A stretch of 64,000 nucleotides of DNA from Nodularia sp. LEGE 06071. Lineage in GTDB: Bacteria > Cyanobacteriota > Cyanobacteriia > Cyanobacteriales > Nostocaceae. Location: the NCBI RefSeq assembly GCF_015207755.1, contig NZ_JADEWH010000008.1, positions 124,001-188,000 of the forward strand, read 5' to 3'. A program made the translations under genes and the position numbers. Under the pieces are notes generated by a model, which searched no databases, had not been told where the DNA came from, and saw only the letters and a program-made list of their open reading frames with translations. Shown in pieces: positions 1 to 7,976 of this stretch (its first letter is position 1; every line of letters begins with the position of its first letter).

Positions 1-1379
1 CCTTACTTGAAAAAAAGTACAATGCAGAAACTCGTAACATCGAGATTGACGCAGATAGCATTGATGAAATTCAGCAACGTCCCATTGACTGGACGCGTCA
101 AGCACCCCTAGTACAGTATTTAGCAGCGCGGAAAAGTCACAAATTCCCACCTGTGCTAGTAGTAATTAATCAACCTTGGGTGGATAATCCCAAAGCGGCT
201 GAGTGGGATAGTCAGGGAATAGCCTTAAAATCTACTACTGATTTCACCGCTTTAGATAAAGATGGTAAAGTTGGTCTGCTGAATATTTCTGAAGATAATG
301 TGACAATTTATGCCTTGGATGGTCAGCATCGACTCATGAGTGTACAAGGGTTGATGGAGTTAATCAAAACTCGCAAATTGCAGCGCTATAAAAAAGATAA
401 AACTGCTGACGATAACTTTATTACCTTAGATGATTTGAGAGATCAGTACCAAGTAGACCTTGATTACTTGCAAAGCTTACCCAAAGAAAAAATTGGGATT
501 GAATTTATCTGTGCGGTTGCGGCTGGGGAAACTCGCACCGAAGCTAGGCGAAGGGTAAGGTCTATCTTTGTTCATGTTAACTTAATGGCTGCACCATTGA
601 CTAAAGGTCAGTTAGCACAGCTAAATGAGGATGATGGGTTTTCCATTGTGGCGAGAAAAATTGCAGTTACTCATCCGCTTTTGGAACAACGAAAAGAGCG
701 CAATCCTCGTGTTAATTGGAATAGTGGGACAGTGGCATCTAATTCTACTGTTTTAACCACCCTGCAAGCTCTTCATGATATGTGTGAGCGATATTTGGGG
801 CAAAAGTTCCCTCACTGGAAACCTTTGGAAAAAGGCTTAATTCCCATGCGTCCAGAGGATGAAGAACTTGAGGAAGGAATTGCGGAATTTAGTCAGCTAT
901 TTGATAATTTAGCCAGCCTTCCCAGTTATAAGCTGTTGGATGAAGAAGACACGCCAGCTTTGCGACGCTTTAGTTTTGAAAAGGATGGGGGGGAAGGAAA
1001 TCTGCTTTTTCGTCCTGTTGCACAAGTGGCTTTAGCGCAAGCTTTGGGAATCTTGGTTTTTCAAAAAGGTTTTACACTAGTAAATGTTTTTAAGAAGTTG
1101 CGAAAATTCGACCAGCAAGGCGGTTTGAGTGGTATGGAATATCCACAGTCTTTATGGTATGGCGTTTTGTATGACCCCAATAAAAAGCGAGTGCAGGTTT
1201 CTGGACGCGAATTAGCAGCCAAGTTACTAATTTATATCCTGGGTGGAGTTCAGGATCAAATGGAACGTGCTGAACTGCGTAAGGCTTTGGCTGATGCGAG
1301 AACGACAGAAAATAAAACCATCGGTTTTGATGGTAATTTTGTTGAACCCAAGCAAGTAGGACTTCCACCAGTGCTGTAA
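1..1379 (+). CDS. DGQHR-domain protein, DndB-like (5' end outside window)
   Basis: The reading frame is open from the first bases of the window, so the true start lies upstream and at least 459 codons are visible. An internal GTG at 153 is not a credible start because protein-like sequence continues before it. The family signature DGQHR is present (YALDGQHRLMSV, about 50 residues after that GTG). Proteins with this motif are often found with DNA phosphorothioation (Dnd) loci, where the related DndB acts as regulator of modification. The two genes on the opposite strand just downstream are also Dnd-associated, which supports that role. Its stop codon directly abuts the stop of the converging HNH gene with no base between. 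Exact subfamily (true DndB or another DGQHR protein) is not settled. Confidence 0.8.
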   Translation, partial: LLEKKYNAETRNIEIDADSIDEIQQRPIDWTRQAPLVQYLAARKSHKFPPVLVVINQPWVDNPKAAEWDSQGIALKSTTDFTALDKDGKVGLLNISEDNVTIYALDGQHRLMSVQGLMELIKTRKLQRYKKDKTADDNFITLDDLRDQYQVDLDYLQSLPKEKIGIEFICAVAAGETRTEARRRVRSIFVHVNLMAAPLTKGQLAQLNEDDGFSIVARKIAVTHPLLEQRKERNPRVNWNSGTVASNSTVLTTLQALHDMCERYLGQKFPHWKPLEKGLIPMRPEDEELEEGIAEFSQLFDNLASLPSYKLLDEEDTPALRRFSFEKDGGEGNLLFRPVAQVALAQALGILVFQKGFTLVNVFKKLRKFDQQGGLSGMEYPQSLWYGVLYDPNKKRVQVSGRELAAKLLIYILGGVQDQMERAELRKALADARTTENKTIGFDGNFVEPKQVGLPPVL

Positions 1380-2321
1380 TTAGGCTTGAAATATATTTTG
1401 GCGATGCCATTGAAGTGCTTCCAGTTCTGGAAAGTATTGTTCTGTATTTGGTAGAAGTATTTTTTCCCCATGAAAATCTTTCATAGGTTTAGCGTAGGGA
1501 GAAACTTCTGCCAAATCTTCGCTCACAATGATTTTGTATTGGTCATCTATGGTAAACCAACCCCGGTCAAATGCCCAATGATGATTTTTACACAATGCTA
1601 TTCCGTTATGGATTCTGTTGTCATAGAATTGGGAAAATGGTTTAATATGTGCGCCGTCAACAATATTTTGATTTAGTGCTTTAGTTACTTTCAGTCCACA
1701 AAAAGCACACCTAGAATCATAAACATATACAATAGCTTTCCTGAAAAAAGCATTTCTAATCGCTGCTCGCTTTAACTGCCATCTTGGCTCATAATCTGCA
1801 TTATCAGATTGAAATAATTTTTCTATTTCTACAGTTTGGTCATCAAAAGTCTCATTGATTTTCAAAATAACTTCTATATCACTTTCATTCTCAGAAAAGA
1901 AGGCTACCACGAGTGCATCAATTAAATATTTTCGGGAAGTTTCATCTTGGAGGAAGTTAAATAATTCAATATCTAAATAGGCATATTCAATAGCTTCTTT
2001 CAATTTTTTAGTCGTTTTTGGACGCAACCCATTAAAATTAGGTGTAAACGCTAAGTACCAAAATTCTTCATTTTTTAGATGGTAGAAAGGATAGTGTAAA
2101 CCACCTTTGTGATACGCAGATCCTATAACATTCCAGTAATTTGTAAATGTTTTAATTAATTCGTGTGAAATATAAATTTTATTATCGTTAATAATACCTC
2201 TGCTAATTAAATCAACTACAGATAAAAGTAATATAGGTTTGTATAAAGCATTACCAAGCTTCCGGCTAACGCTAACATTTAATTGGGAAAATTTTTGACG
2301 ATAATATTCTAAATTTTTCAT
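1380..2321 (-). CDS. HNH endonuclease, probably phosphorothioate-DNA-binding
   Basis: 313 residues. The C-terminal half is an HNH nuclease: a CxxC pair at C205/C208, then AHIKP with H225, then NGIALCKNHH with N239 and H247. The N-terminal 150 residues resemble the sulfur-binding domain of ScoMcrA-type enzymes, with LYKPILLL near residue 27 and YPFYHL at 77-82 followed by an FW pair. In that family the N-terminal domain recognises phosphorothioate-modified DNA and the HNH domain cuts near it. This is family knowledge; sulfur recognition here is inferred. The gene lies 26 bp downstream of a Dnd-associated gene on the same strand, so the two are probably co-transcribed. An alternative is a plain HNH enzyme of a restriction system. 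Confidence 0.78.
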   Translation of the reverse strand: MKNLEYYRQKFSQLNVSVSRKLGNALYKPILLLSVVDLISRGIINDNKIYISHELIKTFTNYWNVIGSAYHKGGLHYPFYHLKNEEFWYLAFTPNFNGLRPKTTKKLKEAIEYAYLDIELFNFLQDETSRKYLIDALVVAFFSENESDIEVILKINETFDDQTVEIEKLFQSDNADYEPRWQLKRAAIRNAFFRKAIVYVYDSRCAFCGLKVTKALNQNIVDGAHIKPFSQFYDNRIHNGIALCKNHHWAFDRGWFTIDDQYKIIVSEDLAEVSPYAKPMKDFHGEKILLPNTEQYFPELEALQWHRQNIFQA

Positions 2322-2347
2322 CTTAAAGTTTTATTTAAATAAATAAT

Positions 2348-2818
2348 TTAACTTAAAAATTTACTGAGATCAAATTCTTCGTCTGACTGTTCTTGAGCAT
2401 CTTTTTCGGAAATGAGAACCAATAAAAGACGTTCTGAATAATCAACGGCTCCTCGTAATTCATTTTGTAAAATTTCCAGCCCTCCGTTAGCATACTCTTC
2501 AAATATTTGGGTACGTTTGTCTTCATACTCTTCTTCTCTAGAAGACAGTATTTGTATATCTTTGGTTTCAGTTATTCCTAATAATTTGATAATGAGGTCA
2601 TGTCCTAGAGAAGCAAAATTTTCTTGTGGAATTGGCGAAGGTTCTCTTTTTGTAAATTCGCCTAGAAGAACACGCTTGTTATTTTTCACACCTAAAGCCG
2701 CCGCAAATACCATTACTTCCACATAAGTTTGAAAAGGCCCAGTTGTGTCTTTTGATGCTACTAACTGTTTCACCAACTCAGCCTTATCTTTAGCAACCCT
2801 GATTCTATTTGCAGCCAT
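2348..2818 (-). CDS. DNA phosphorothioation-associated protein 4
   Basis: 156 residues, small and soluble, with no membrane segment. The opening NRIRVAKDKAELVKQL, the segment GPFQTYVEVMVFAAALG (near 26-42) and FEEYANGGLEIL (near 106-117) match the Dnd-associated protein 4 family, known to travel with dnd genes. Its biochemical role is not established. It starts at ATG 2818 and is followed after 26 bp by the HNH gene, giving a likely two-gene operon. Its presence is the strongest single pointer to a phosphorothioation system at this end of the window. Confidence 0.78.
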   Translation of the reverse strand: MAANRIRVAKDKAELVKQLVASKDTTGPFQTYVEVMVFAAALGVKNNKRVLLGEFTKREPSPIPQENFASLGHDLIIKLLGITETKDIQILSSREEEYEDKRTQIFEEYANGGLEILQNELRGAVDYSERLLLVLISEKDAQEQSDEEFDLSKFLS

Positions 2819-2829
2819 GATAATGATAT

Positions 2830-2951
2830 CTATATTGTGACTATTTTAACCGAATATTAGATGCGATCGCCTATTTCCATTTCCTCTCCGTTTCCTCCGC
2901 GCCTCCGTGTTTTTCTCTCACCCACTTACTTAAACAAGGCAACCATACATT
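2830..2951. repeat. Direct repeat, left copy (pairs with 5428-5535)
   Basis: The two copies share a near-identical first 40 bases running into GCGATCGC, then a diverged middle, then the shared AACAAGGCAACCATACAT. In the right copy that last part is the coding end of the methyltransferase gene. Here only its last codons survive (reverse strand MYGCLV then stop). The amylosucrase gene lies between the copies. Confidence 0.75.
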
Positions 2952-2981
2952 ACTCATTTTTTAAGCATAAATCAGCACATA

Positions 2982-3014
2982 CCCAAGGAAGTAGGACTTC
3001 CACCAATCTTATAA
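2982..3014 (+). pseudogene. Fossil of a DGQHR gene 3' end
   Basis: These 33 bases match the last 33 coding bases of the upstream DGQHR gene (1347-1379). Read in frame they give PKEVGLPPIL then stop, against PKQVGLPPVL then stop in the complete gene. The differences keep or barely change the amino acids, which suggests a once-coding second copy of which only the end remains. It sits tail to tail with the methyltransferase remnant. Confidence 0.7.
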
Positions 3015-3257
3015 TGTACACAGTGCAAACACCAGGTGCTTTACGCAGAAATGAAAATTAATTCATCCGAAGCGATCGCATCTAGGATTTCTCCCTGCTT
3101 GTTGTAAATATTACTTCAAAATTACTGATATCTAGATCAGAGTTTTCAGACCATCTTGCAGGTTTGGACTTCTCTATCGGGTCACTTTTTGCCAAAGTGT
3201 ATTAGTATTCAGTTTAAACAACAAAATATAGCTGCTAGGTAATTTAAGATAAATAAG

Positions 3258-5213
3258 ATGTACGAACAAATTTCTCACTCACTGTTAAATTCAATACTAG
3301 ATGATTTAAAGCCGGAAATTCGTCGGCAAGATTTGCGGCATTTTTATACCCGCCTTGGGGCAAACTTTTACGCTATTCATTCGCTATTTTCTACGCTGTA
3401 CGGACATCGTGATGATTTTGAACTGCAAATGTTACGGCTAGTTGAAACAATGGCCAAAGGCTATATTGATCGCTCTCCAGAATTGGAGCGGTTAGATATT
3501 CAACGTGAGCAAGACCACAATTGGTTTTTGTCGCAAAAATGGGTAGGGATGGCACTTTATTCCAACGGTTTTGCCGAAAACTTGGCAGATTTAGAAAACA
3601 AAATCGGCTATTTTCAAGAGCTAGGCATCAATATGGTACATATTATGCCGATTTTGATGTGTCCTAATGGTCAAAGTGATGGGGGGTATGCCATTAGTGA
3701 TTTTAGACAAATTGACGATCGCGTTGGTAGTTTAGAAGATATTCGCAAAATTGCTCAGGAGTTCAGAAAGCGTGATATTTTACTAATTCTGGACATTGTG
3801 CTTAACCATACTTCTGACGAACATGAATGGGCGCAAAAGGCGAAGATGGGCGATCGCAGTTTTCAAGATTACTATTATATCTTTGAAAACCGAGAAACCC
3901 CTGATATGTTTGAGCAAAGTATGCCAGAAGTTTTCCCAGAAACAGATCCGGGTAATTTTACTTGGGATGCTGAGATGGAAAAATGGGTGATGACGGTTTT
4001 CCATAATTACCAGTGGGATTTAAATTACAGTAATCCCAAAGTTTTTATTGAAATGCTCGACATTATTCTGTTTTGGGCAAATCAAGGTGTGGATATTCTC
4101 CGGCTGGATGCAGTTGCTTTTCTATGGAAAAAGATCGGTAGTTCTTGCCAAAACGAGCGCTATGCACATTTAATTTTGCAGTTAATGAAAGATTGTTGTC
4201 AAGTGACTGCGCCTGGTGTGTTATTTATCGCTGAGGCGATTGTTGCGCCTGTGGAAGTAATTAAGTATTTCGGCGAGGATGCGATCGCTGCTAAAGAATG
4301 TGAGATTGCTTATAATGCTACTTTAATGGCATTAATGTGGGATGGAATTGCCACTAAAAACACTAAGCTAATTTACCAAGGCATTAAAAGTTTGCCTAAT
4401 AAATTAGAACGAGCTACTTGGCTAAACTATGTGCGTTGTCATGATGACATTGGTTTGGGTTTTGACGATAGTGATATTTACTCAGCCGGTTATGAACCCA
4501 GAGCGCATAGAAAATTTTTAGTTGATTACTTAACCGGTCAGTTTGATGACTCCCCATCGAGGGGAATGGTGTTCATGCCTAATGAAGCTACGGGAGATGC
4601 GCGGATTTGTGGTTCACTAGCTTCTTTGGTGGGATTAGAATCGGCGCTGGAAACTGCTGATGAGGATTTGATTGCCCTGGCAATTAATAGAATTTTATTA
4701 ATGCACGCAATTATTCTATCTTTTGGCGGCATCCCTCTAATTTATAATGGCGATGCGATCGCTGTACTTAATGATTACAGCTATATTGATGACCTCAGCA
4801 AAAGTAATGACAATCGCTGGGTACACCGCCCTAAAATTAATTGGGAAAAAGCCGACTTACGCAAAAAACAAGGCACACTGGAACACACAGTATTTAATGC
4901 TACTAAAAAATTGATTGCCATCCGTAAAGAAATTTCTGCATTTGCTGATTTCAATAACCGCGAATTGGTACACCTAGAGAATGAACACTTGCTATGTTTT
5001 GTTCGTTTCAATCATCAACGTCCATCAGAAAAAGTGCTAGTCATCGCTAACTTTGATGCAAATCCGCAAGACTTGTCTTTGGAGTCACTTAGAACTATGG
5101 GCTTCAATATTTATAGTAATTTTGTTGATTTATATAGTGGTACGAAACCAGAGCAATGTGATAGTCGTATTACTTTACAAGGATATCAATTTTATTGGCT
5201 CACAGAGACATAA
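3258..5213 (+). CDS. Amylosucrase (GH13), sucrose to alpha-glucan
   Basis: 651 residues, close to the 636 of the Neisseria enzyme. Amylosucrase moves the glucosyl unit of sucrose onto an alpha-1,4-glucan and releases fructose. All active-site parts of the family are visible: SDGGYA near 140 (the aspartate of the salt bridge at the pocket floor), NHTSDEHEWAQ near 183, the nucleophile in GVDILRLDAVAF (D284), the acid/base in FIAEAIV (E326), the transition-state aspartate in RCHDDIG (D396) and the arginine in NRWVHRP. The NHTS..EHEWAQ and QWDLNYSNP blocks separate it from sucrose phosphorylase. There is no signal peptide, so it is cytosolic. It starts at ATG 3258 with a weak ribosome site. It stands alone between direct repeats, unrelated to its Dnd neighbours. 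Confidence 0.92.
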   Translation: MYEQISHSLLNSILDDLKPEIRRQDLRHFYTRLGANFYAIHSLFSTLYGHRDDFELQMLRLVETMAKGYIDRSPELERLDIQREQDHNWFLSQKWVGMALYSNGFAENLADLENKIGYFQELGINMVHIMPILMCPNGQSDGGYAISDFRQIDDRVGSLEDIRKIAQEFRKRDILLILDIVLNHTSDEHEWAQKAKMGDRSFQDYYYIFENRETPDMFEQSMPEVFPETDPGNFTWDAEMEKWVMTVFHNYQWDLNYSNPKVFIEMLDIILFWANQGVDILRLDAVAFLWKKIGSSCQNERYAHLILQLMKDCCQVTAPGVLFIAEAIVAPVEVIKYFGEDAIAAKECEIAYNATLMALMWDGIATKNTKLIYQGIKSLPNKLERATWLNYVRCHDDIGLGFDDSDIYSAGYEPRAHRKFLVDYLTGQFDDSPSRGMVFMPNEATGDARICGSLASLVGLESALETADEDLIALAINRILLMHAIILSFGGIPLIYNGDAIAVLNDYSYIDDLSKSNDNRWVHRPKINWEKADLRKKQGTLEHTVFNATKKLIAIRKEISAFADFNNRELVHLENEHLLCFVRFNHQRPSEKVLVIANFDANPQDLSLESLRTMGFNIYSNFVDLYSGTKPEQCDSRITLQGYQFYWLTET

Positions 5214-5427
5214 AAAGCGGCAATATCTCCTTGGTTATCGCATCAGGATTGGTTTGCCTTAGTCAGGTCGCGTCGCTCCAATTCAAAATTCAAGACAATT
5301 AGTAGGAGATTGAACTCGCCACTAATTTTTCGCGTAGCGTCCCGTAGGGAAGACCGTCCTTACGGGTTAGCCAGTCACCTACAGTGGGAAACCTTCTTGC
5401 AGTGCTGGCTCACCCAATATTATTTAA

Positions 5428-5535
5428 CTATATTGTTACCATTTTAACCAAATATTAGATGCGATCGCCTTTCTCTTTCCTTGTCCTCTGTGGTTTTTTT
5501 CTCACCCTCTACTTGTAAACAAGGCAACCATACAT
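5428..5535. repeat. Direct repeat, right copy (pairs with 2830-2951)
   Basis: Contains the same HIP1-bearing start as the left copy and runs into the last codons of the methyltransferase gene at 5509. The bases before it (5214-5427) hold no gene. They contain a common Nostoc-type palindromic patch around 5331-5365 (cgtagcgtcccgtagggaag). Confidence 0.75.
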
Positions 5536-6261
5536 AAAAACTGGTTCAGTAATTTCCCTGTGCTGTATGGGTAATTCAGCTTGCCATGCCGAAACAGGCA
5601 AAATCCCATGTTCACTTAATTGCCAACGTCCCAGTAGCGGTTTAATCGTTGCCGGATTCCGCATATATAAATGTGCATCTAACGAATCCATTAGTTCTAT
5701 CAATTGAGGATATTGCAACCCAGCCTCACCATCAAAATCTAAAGCCAGAAAACTACCAGCAGGTACCCAGTCATAAAGTTTATCCAGCATCTCAGTTAAA
5801 ATATCGTCAGGAATAAAAGCGGAAACACCGACAAAAACTATCCCTAAACGCTGCAAACTTCCCAAAGTTTCAGTCACCACAGATTGATCAAGAGAATTCA
5901 GGTTTTTTGCATCACAGAATGTATAGTTAGCATTAGGGCTATTGGCTAGTAATTCTTGACCTAGTTGAATATTAGCTGCGTCAATGTCCGTGTACAACAC
6001 CTTGGCTTGCGGCACAGCTTCATGGACATTATCACAAGTTGGTAAACCTGAACCAAAGACAACAAACTGGTCAATTCCCTGCGATTCAATATAACGTGAT
6101 GCACGCCCAATATAATCTCTGAGTGTGCGAAAAACTTTTGGGAACTGGGGATAGACCTGTTCAAAGACTTTGGCGGCTTCCACATCAACAAGAAAATGAT
6201 GAGAACCACCCAGCCAATAATCTAGAATTCTGCCTGTGTTGGGAATTGATGGTGTTTCCAT
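5509..6261 (-). CDS. SAM-dependent methyltransferase, PF04672 (DUF574) type
   Basis: 250 residues. Family hallmarks are LDYWLGGSHHF (13-23), a glycine-rich SAM site FGSGLPTCDNVHE (70-82) where most members have GTGLPT..NVHE, and YTDID after it. The family is very common in actinobacteria and its substrates are mostly unknown. It starts at ATG 6261 and is a lone gene between the amylosucrase and the IS remnant. The 3' end is duplicated as a fossil at 2940-2951, so this locus has been rearranged. A specific methyl acceptor cannot be named. Confidence 0.82.
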   Translation of the reverse strand: METPSIPNTGRILDYWLGGSHHFLVDVEAAKVFEQVYPQFPKVFRTLRDYIGRASRYIESQGIDQFVVFGSGLPTCDNVHEAVPQAKVLYTDIDAANIQLGQELLANSPNANYTFCDAKNLNSLDQSVVTETLGSLQRLGIVFVGVSAFIPDDILTEMLDKLYDWVPAGSFLALDFDGEAGLQYPQLIELMDSLDAHLYMRNPATIKPLLGRWQLSEHGILPVSAWQAELPIQHREITEPVFMYGCLVYK

Positions 6262-6318
6262 TGTGATGATGACTTTGTAAGAAGGTTTACATCTCCACTC
6301 ATACTACAAATTGCACAT

Positions 6319-6500
6319 CCTCTTGACATACTCCCCCGAATTCTATTCGAGGGATTCTAGGCTCAAACAGCAATTGCAGGCATAGCCCGGCTTACATCAC
6401 CTAACCCGACGACAGTCGATGCCCCGACTGCACAAATTACTCTGGAGGCGTTCTCATCTCTCCCGTTCACTGACGAACAGGAAGGACAGCGCCATTCCCT
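6319..6500 (-). ncRNA. IS200/IS605 right end and likely omega-RNA scaffold
   Basis: Just after the tnpB stop, read on the minus strand, a hairpin (6333-6353; CCCTCGAAT paired with ATTCGGGGG) is followed by GAGTATGTCAA, the usual form of an IS200/IS605 right end. In this family the 3' part of tnpB plus the right end gives the guide RNA for TnpB, with the guide taken from the DNA just beyond the element. The right border is inferred from the motif and the 5' limit of the RNA is a guess. Confidence 0.5.
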
Positions 6501-7490
6501 AACAGACAAATCAAGACTTTCTAAAACGTGTCCACAGTGGGAACAAGTCTTACTACTGGGATACCATCGGTCGATGAACACAACCAATTTATTCTTCTTT
6601 TTAGCAACCCATTCGAGGATTTGTATAAACTCACCGAAAGCCAAGTCTGATATTTTTCTACCCCAAAGTCGCTGCATTCCTTTGAGGTTTAAAGTCTCAA
6701 AACAGAGAAGATCAAACTTATTAGTTAAATCATCTGCTAACTTCCAAAACCAGTCGCGTCTACGATGAGAAATATCCTCATGCTTACGTACTAAATTCTT
6801 TCTAGCTCGTTCACGATTAGATGAGCCTTTAAGCTTTTTAGAATGATGTTTACTGGCTTTTATGATAGCACTTAAAGACTGCTTAAAAAATTGGGGAGAC
6901 TCAATGGTTGTACCGTCAGAGCAAGTGAGGAATGTTTTCAAACCAAAATCAAAACCAGCGATTTTAACCGTCTTAATTTCAACTTCTGGCTTACTGCCTT
7001 CATCAACAACCACAACCATAAACAAATCACCCAACGGTGTACGCTTTATAGTTAATGTTTTGACTGTTCCCTCAATTTCTCTAGACTTCCAGAATTGATA
7101 AACACGACTACCAACTTTTACCCTGTTACCACCCAAAAACTTATAACCAGCTTGCTTAAGGGTAAATGATTTATATTTTTTGACCTTCTTGAATCCCGGT
7201 GGTCTAACTCCTTTTTTATTATGTTTAAAAAATAATTGGTAAGCTTTCTCAATGCGTTGACAGATATCTTGAACTGCTTGAGATCCTACTGTTTGCCAAA
7301 AAGAATTGCGTTTTCTTAATTTGGCAATATGAGATTGAAGTTTTGCACAGCTTAAATGCTTGCCCCACATCCGGTAGTAACGTTTATGCAAGGCAATGCA
7401 ATGATTATAGATTACCCCACTCGCGTTAATCATACGCTTAAGGAATCTGTTTCTTTTATGCTGGTACAGTTTAAACTTCAATGTTTTCAT
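6363..7490 (-). CDS. tnpB: TnpB, IS605-type RNA-guided endonuclease
   Basis: 375 residues, full length for the family. The RuvC-like triad is complete: D181 in AGFDFGLKTF, E265 in CFETLNLKG, D345 in NGRDENAS. The zinc ribbon is present as CSHC (316-319) and CPSC (335-338). The N-terminal helical part with YNHCIALHKRYYR is typical. TnpB proteins are programmable nucleases that use an RNA from the element's right end, and the hairpin just downstream fits this. The start at ATG 7490 gives MKTLKFKLYQHK, a usual opening. Because its tnpA partner is truncated, an unbroken nuclease frame here may reflect recent decay or retention of TnpB. Confidence 0.92.
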   Translation of the reverse strand: MKTLKFKLYQHKRNRFLKRMINASGVIYNHCIALHKRYYRMWGKHLSCAKLQSHIAKLRKRNSFWQTVGSQAVQDICQRIEKAYQLFFKHNKKGVRPPGFKKVKKYKSFTLKQAGYKFLGGNRVKVGSRVYQFWKSREIEGTVKTLTIKRTPLGDLFMVVVVDEGSKPEVEIKTVKIAGFDFGLKTFLTCSDGTTIESPQFFKQSLSAIIKASKHHSKKLKGSSNRERARKNLVRKHEDISHRRRDWFWKLADDLTNKFDLLCFETLNLKGMQRLWGRKISDLAFGEFIQILEWVAKKKNKLVVFIDRWYPSSKTCSHCGHVLESLDLSVREWRCPSCSSVNGRDENASRVICAVGASTVVGLGDVSRAMPAIAV

Positions 7491-7583
7491 GCGGTCATGC
7501 TACCATTAATTATGTAGATAATTAACACTCGTCTACACTTCGGCAAGTGTTACAGTGAGCTTGTCAAACTGCTCTGTTACCAC

Positions 7584-7976
7584 ATGAAAACTGTATATAA
7601 TCACTACAATCATGCAATTAGATTGGCTACTGTTCATCTGGTCTGGATACCATGTAGGCGTAAGAGGGTTTTCACTAATAATGAAAAATTAAAGCTGCGA
7701 TGTATTGAAATACTTCAGTCTGTTGCTAATGATAAAAAATGGGTTATCAAAGCCCTAGAAATTGCCCCTGATCATATTCATTTATTGGTTGAGTATGACC
7801 CTCATCATTCAATCTCTCAAGTAGTGAAAGCGTTTAAAGGTCGGTCGACTCGCAATCATAACCCCACCTCAAAAACAACCACCCCTCTCAACTCTACCTC
7901 TTCCCTCCGCGCCTCTGCGCCTCTGCGTGAAACACTCACCCCTGTGTCCTCACAGTCAAAACCTGCGGTGGAGTAG
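7584..7976 (+). pseudogene. tnpA: Truncated IS200-type transposase TnpA
   Basis: The first 90 or so codons are a Y1 (HUH) transposase: LATVHLVWIPCRRKRVF, then the HUH motif in DHIHLLVEYDP, then HHSISQVVKAFKGRSTR. Family similarity stops near 7855, before the helix with the catalytic tyrosine. The rest of the frame is low-complexity chance translation that runs into the 3' end of the SLH gene on the other strand. It should be inactive. Confidence 0.85.
7909..7930. repeat. Inverted repeat copy 1 (pairs with 9839-9860)
   Basis: A 22-bp stretch of GCGCCTCT/GCGTGA type. Its reverse complement recurs at 9839-9860 with two differences. The pair flanks the SLH-domain gene almost exactly. The motif belongs to a short repeat type common in Nostoc-like genomes, so flanking may be chance. 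Confidence 0.55.

Larger units (their letters stand above)
2819..3257. other. Gene-free stretch holding remnants of two neighbouring genes
   Basis: No intact gene is seen. The left part (2830-2951) is a direct repeat of 5428-5535 and carries a remnant of the methyltransferase 3' end. Positions 2982-3014 are a fossil of the DGQHR gene 3' end. The right part is AT-rich and must contain the promoter of the amylosucrase gene and, at its left edge, that of the Dnd-associated gene. HIP1 sites occur near 2864 and 3072. Confidence 0.6.
6319..7855. mobile_element. Decayed IS200/IS605 element: intact tnpB, truncated tnpA
   Basis: The genes are divergent in the IS605 order: tnpB on minus, tnpA on plus, 93 bp apart. 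The right end with its hairpin is preserved next to tnpB. The opposite end is lost because tnpA stops matching its family near 7855 and runs into unrelated sequence. With no catalytic tyrosine and no left end, the element should not move by itself. Confidence 0.8.

Noticed and set aside
3258-5213. Sucrose phosphorylase or trehalose synthase instead of amylosucrase
   Set aside because: Length, the SDGGYA, NHTS..EHEWAQ and QWDLNYSNP blocks and the late arginine fit amylosucrase.
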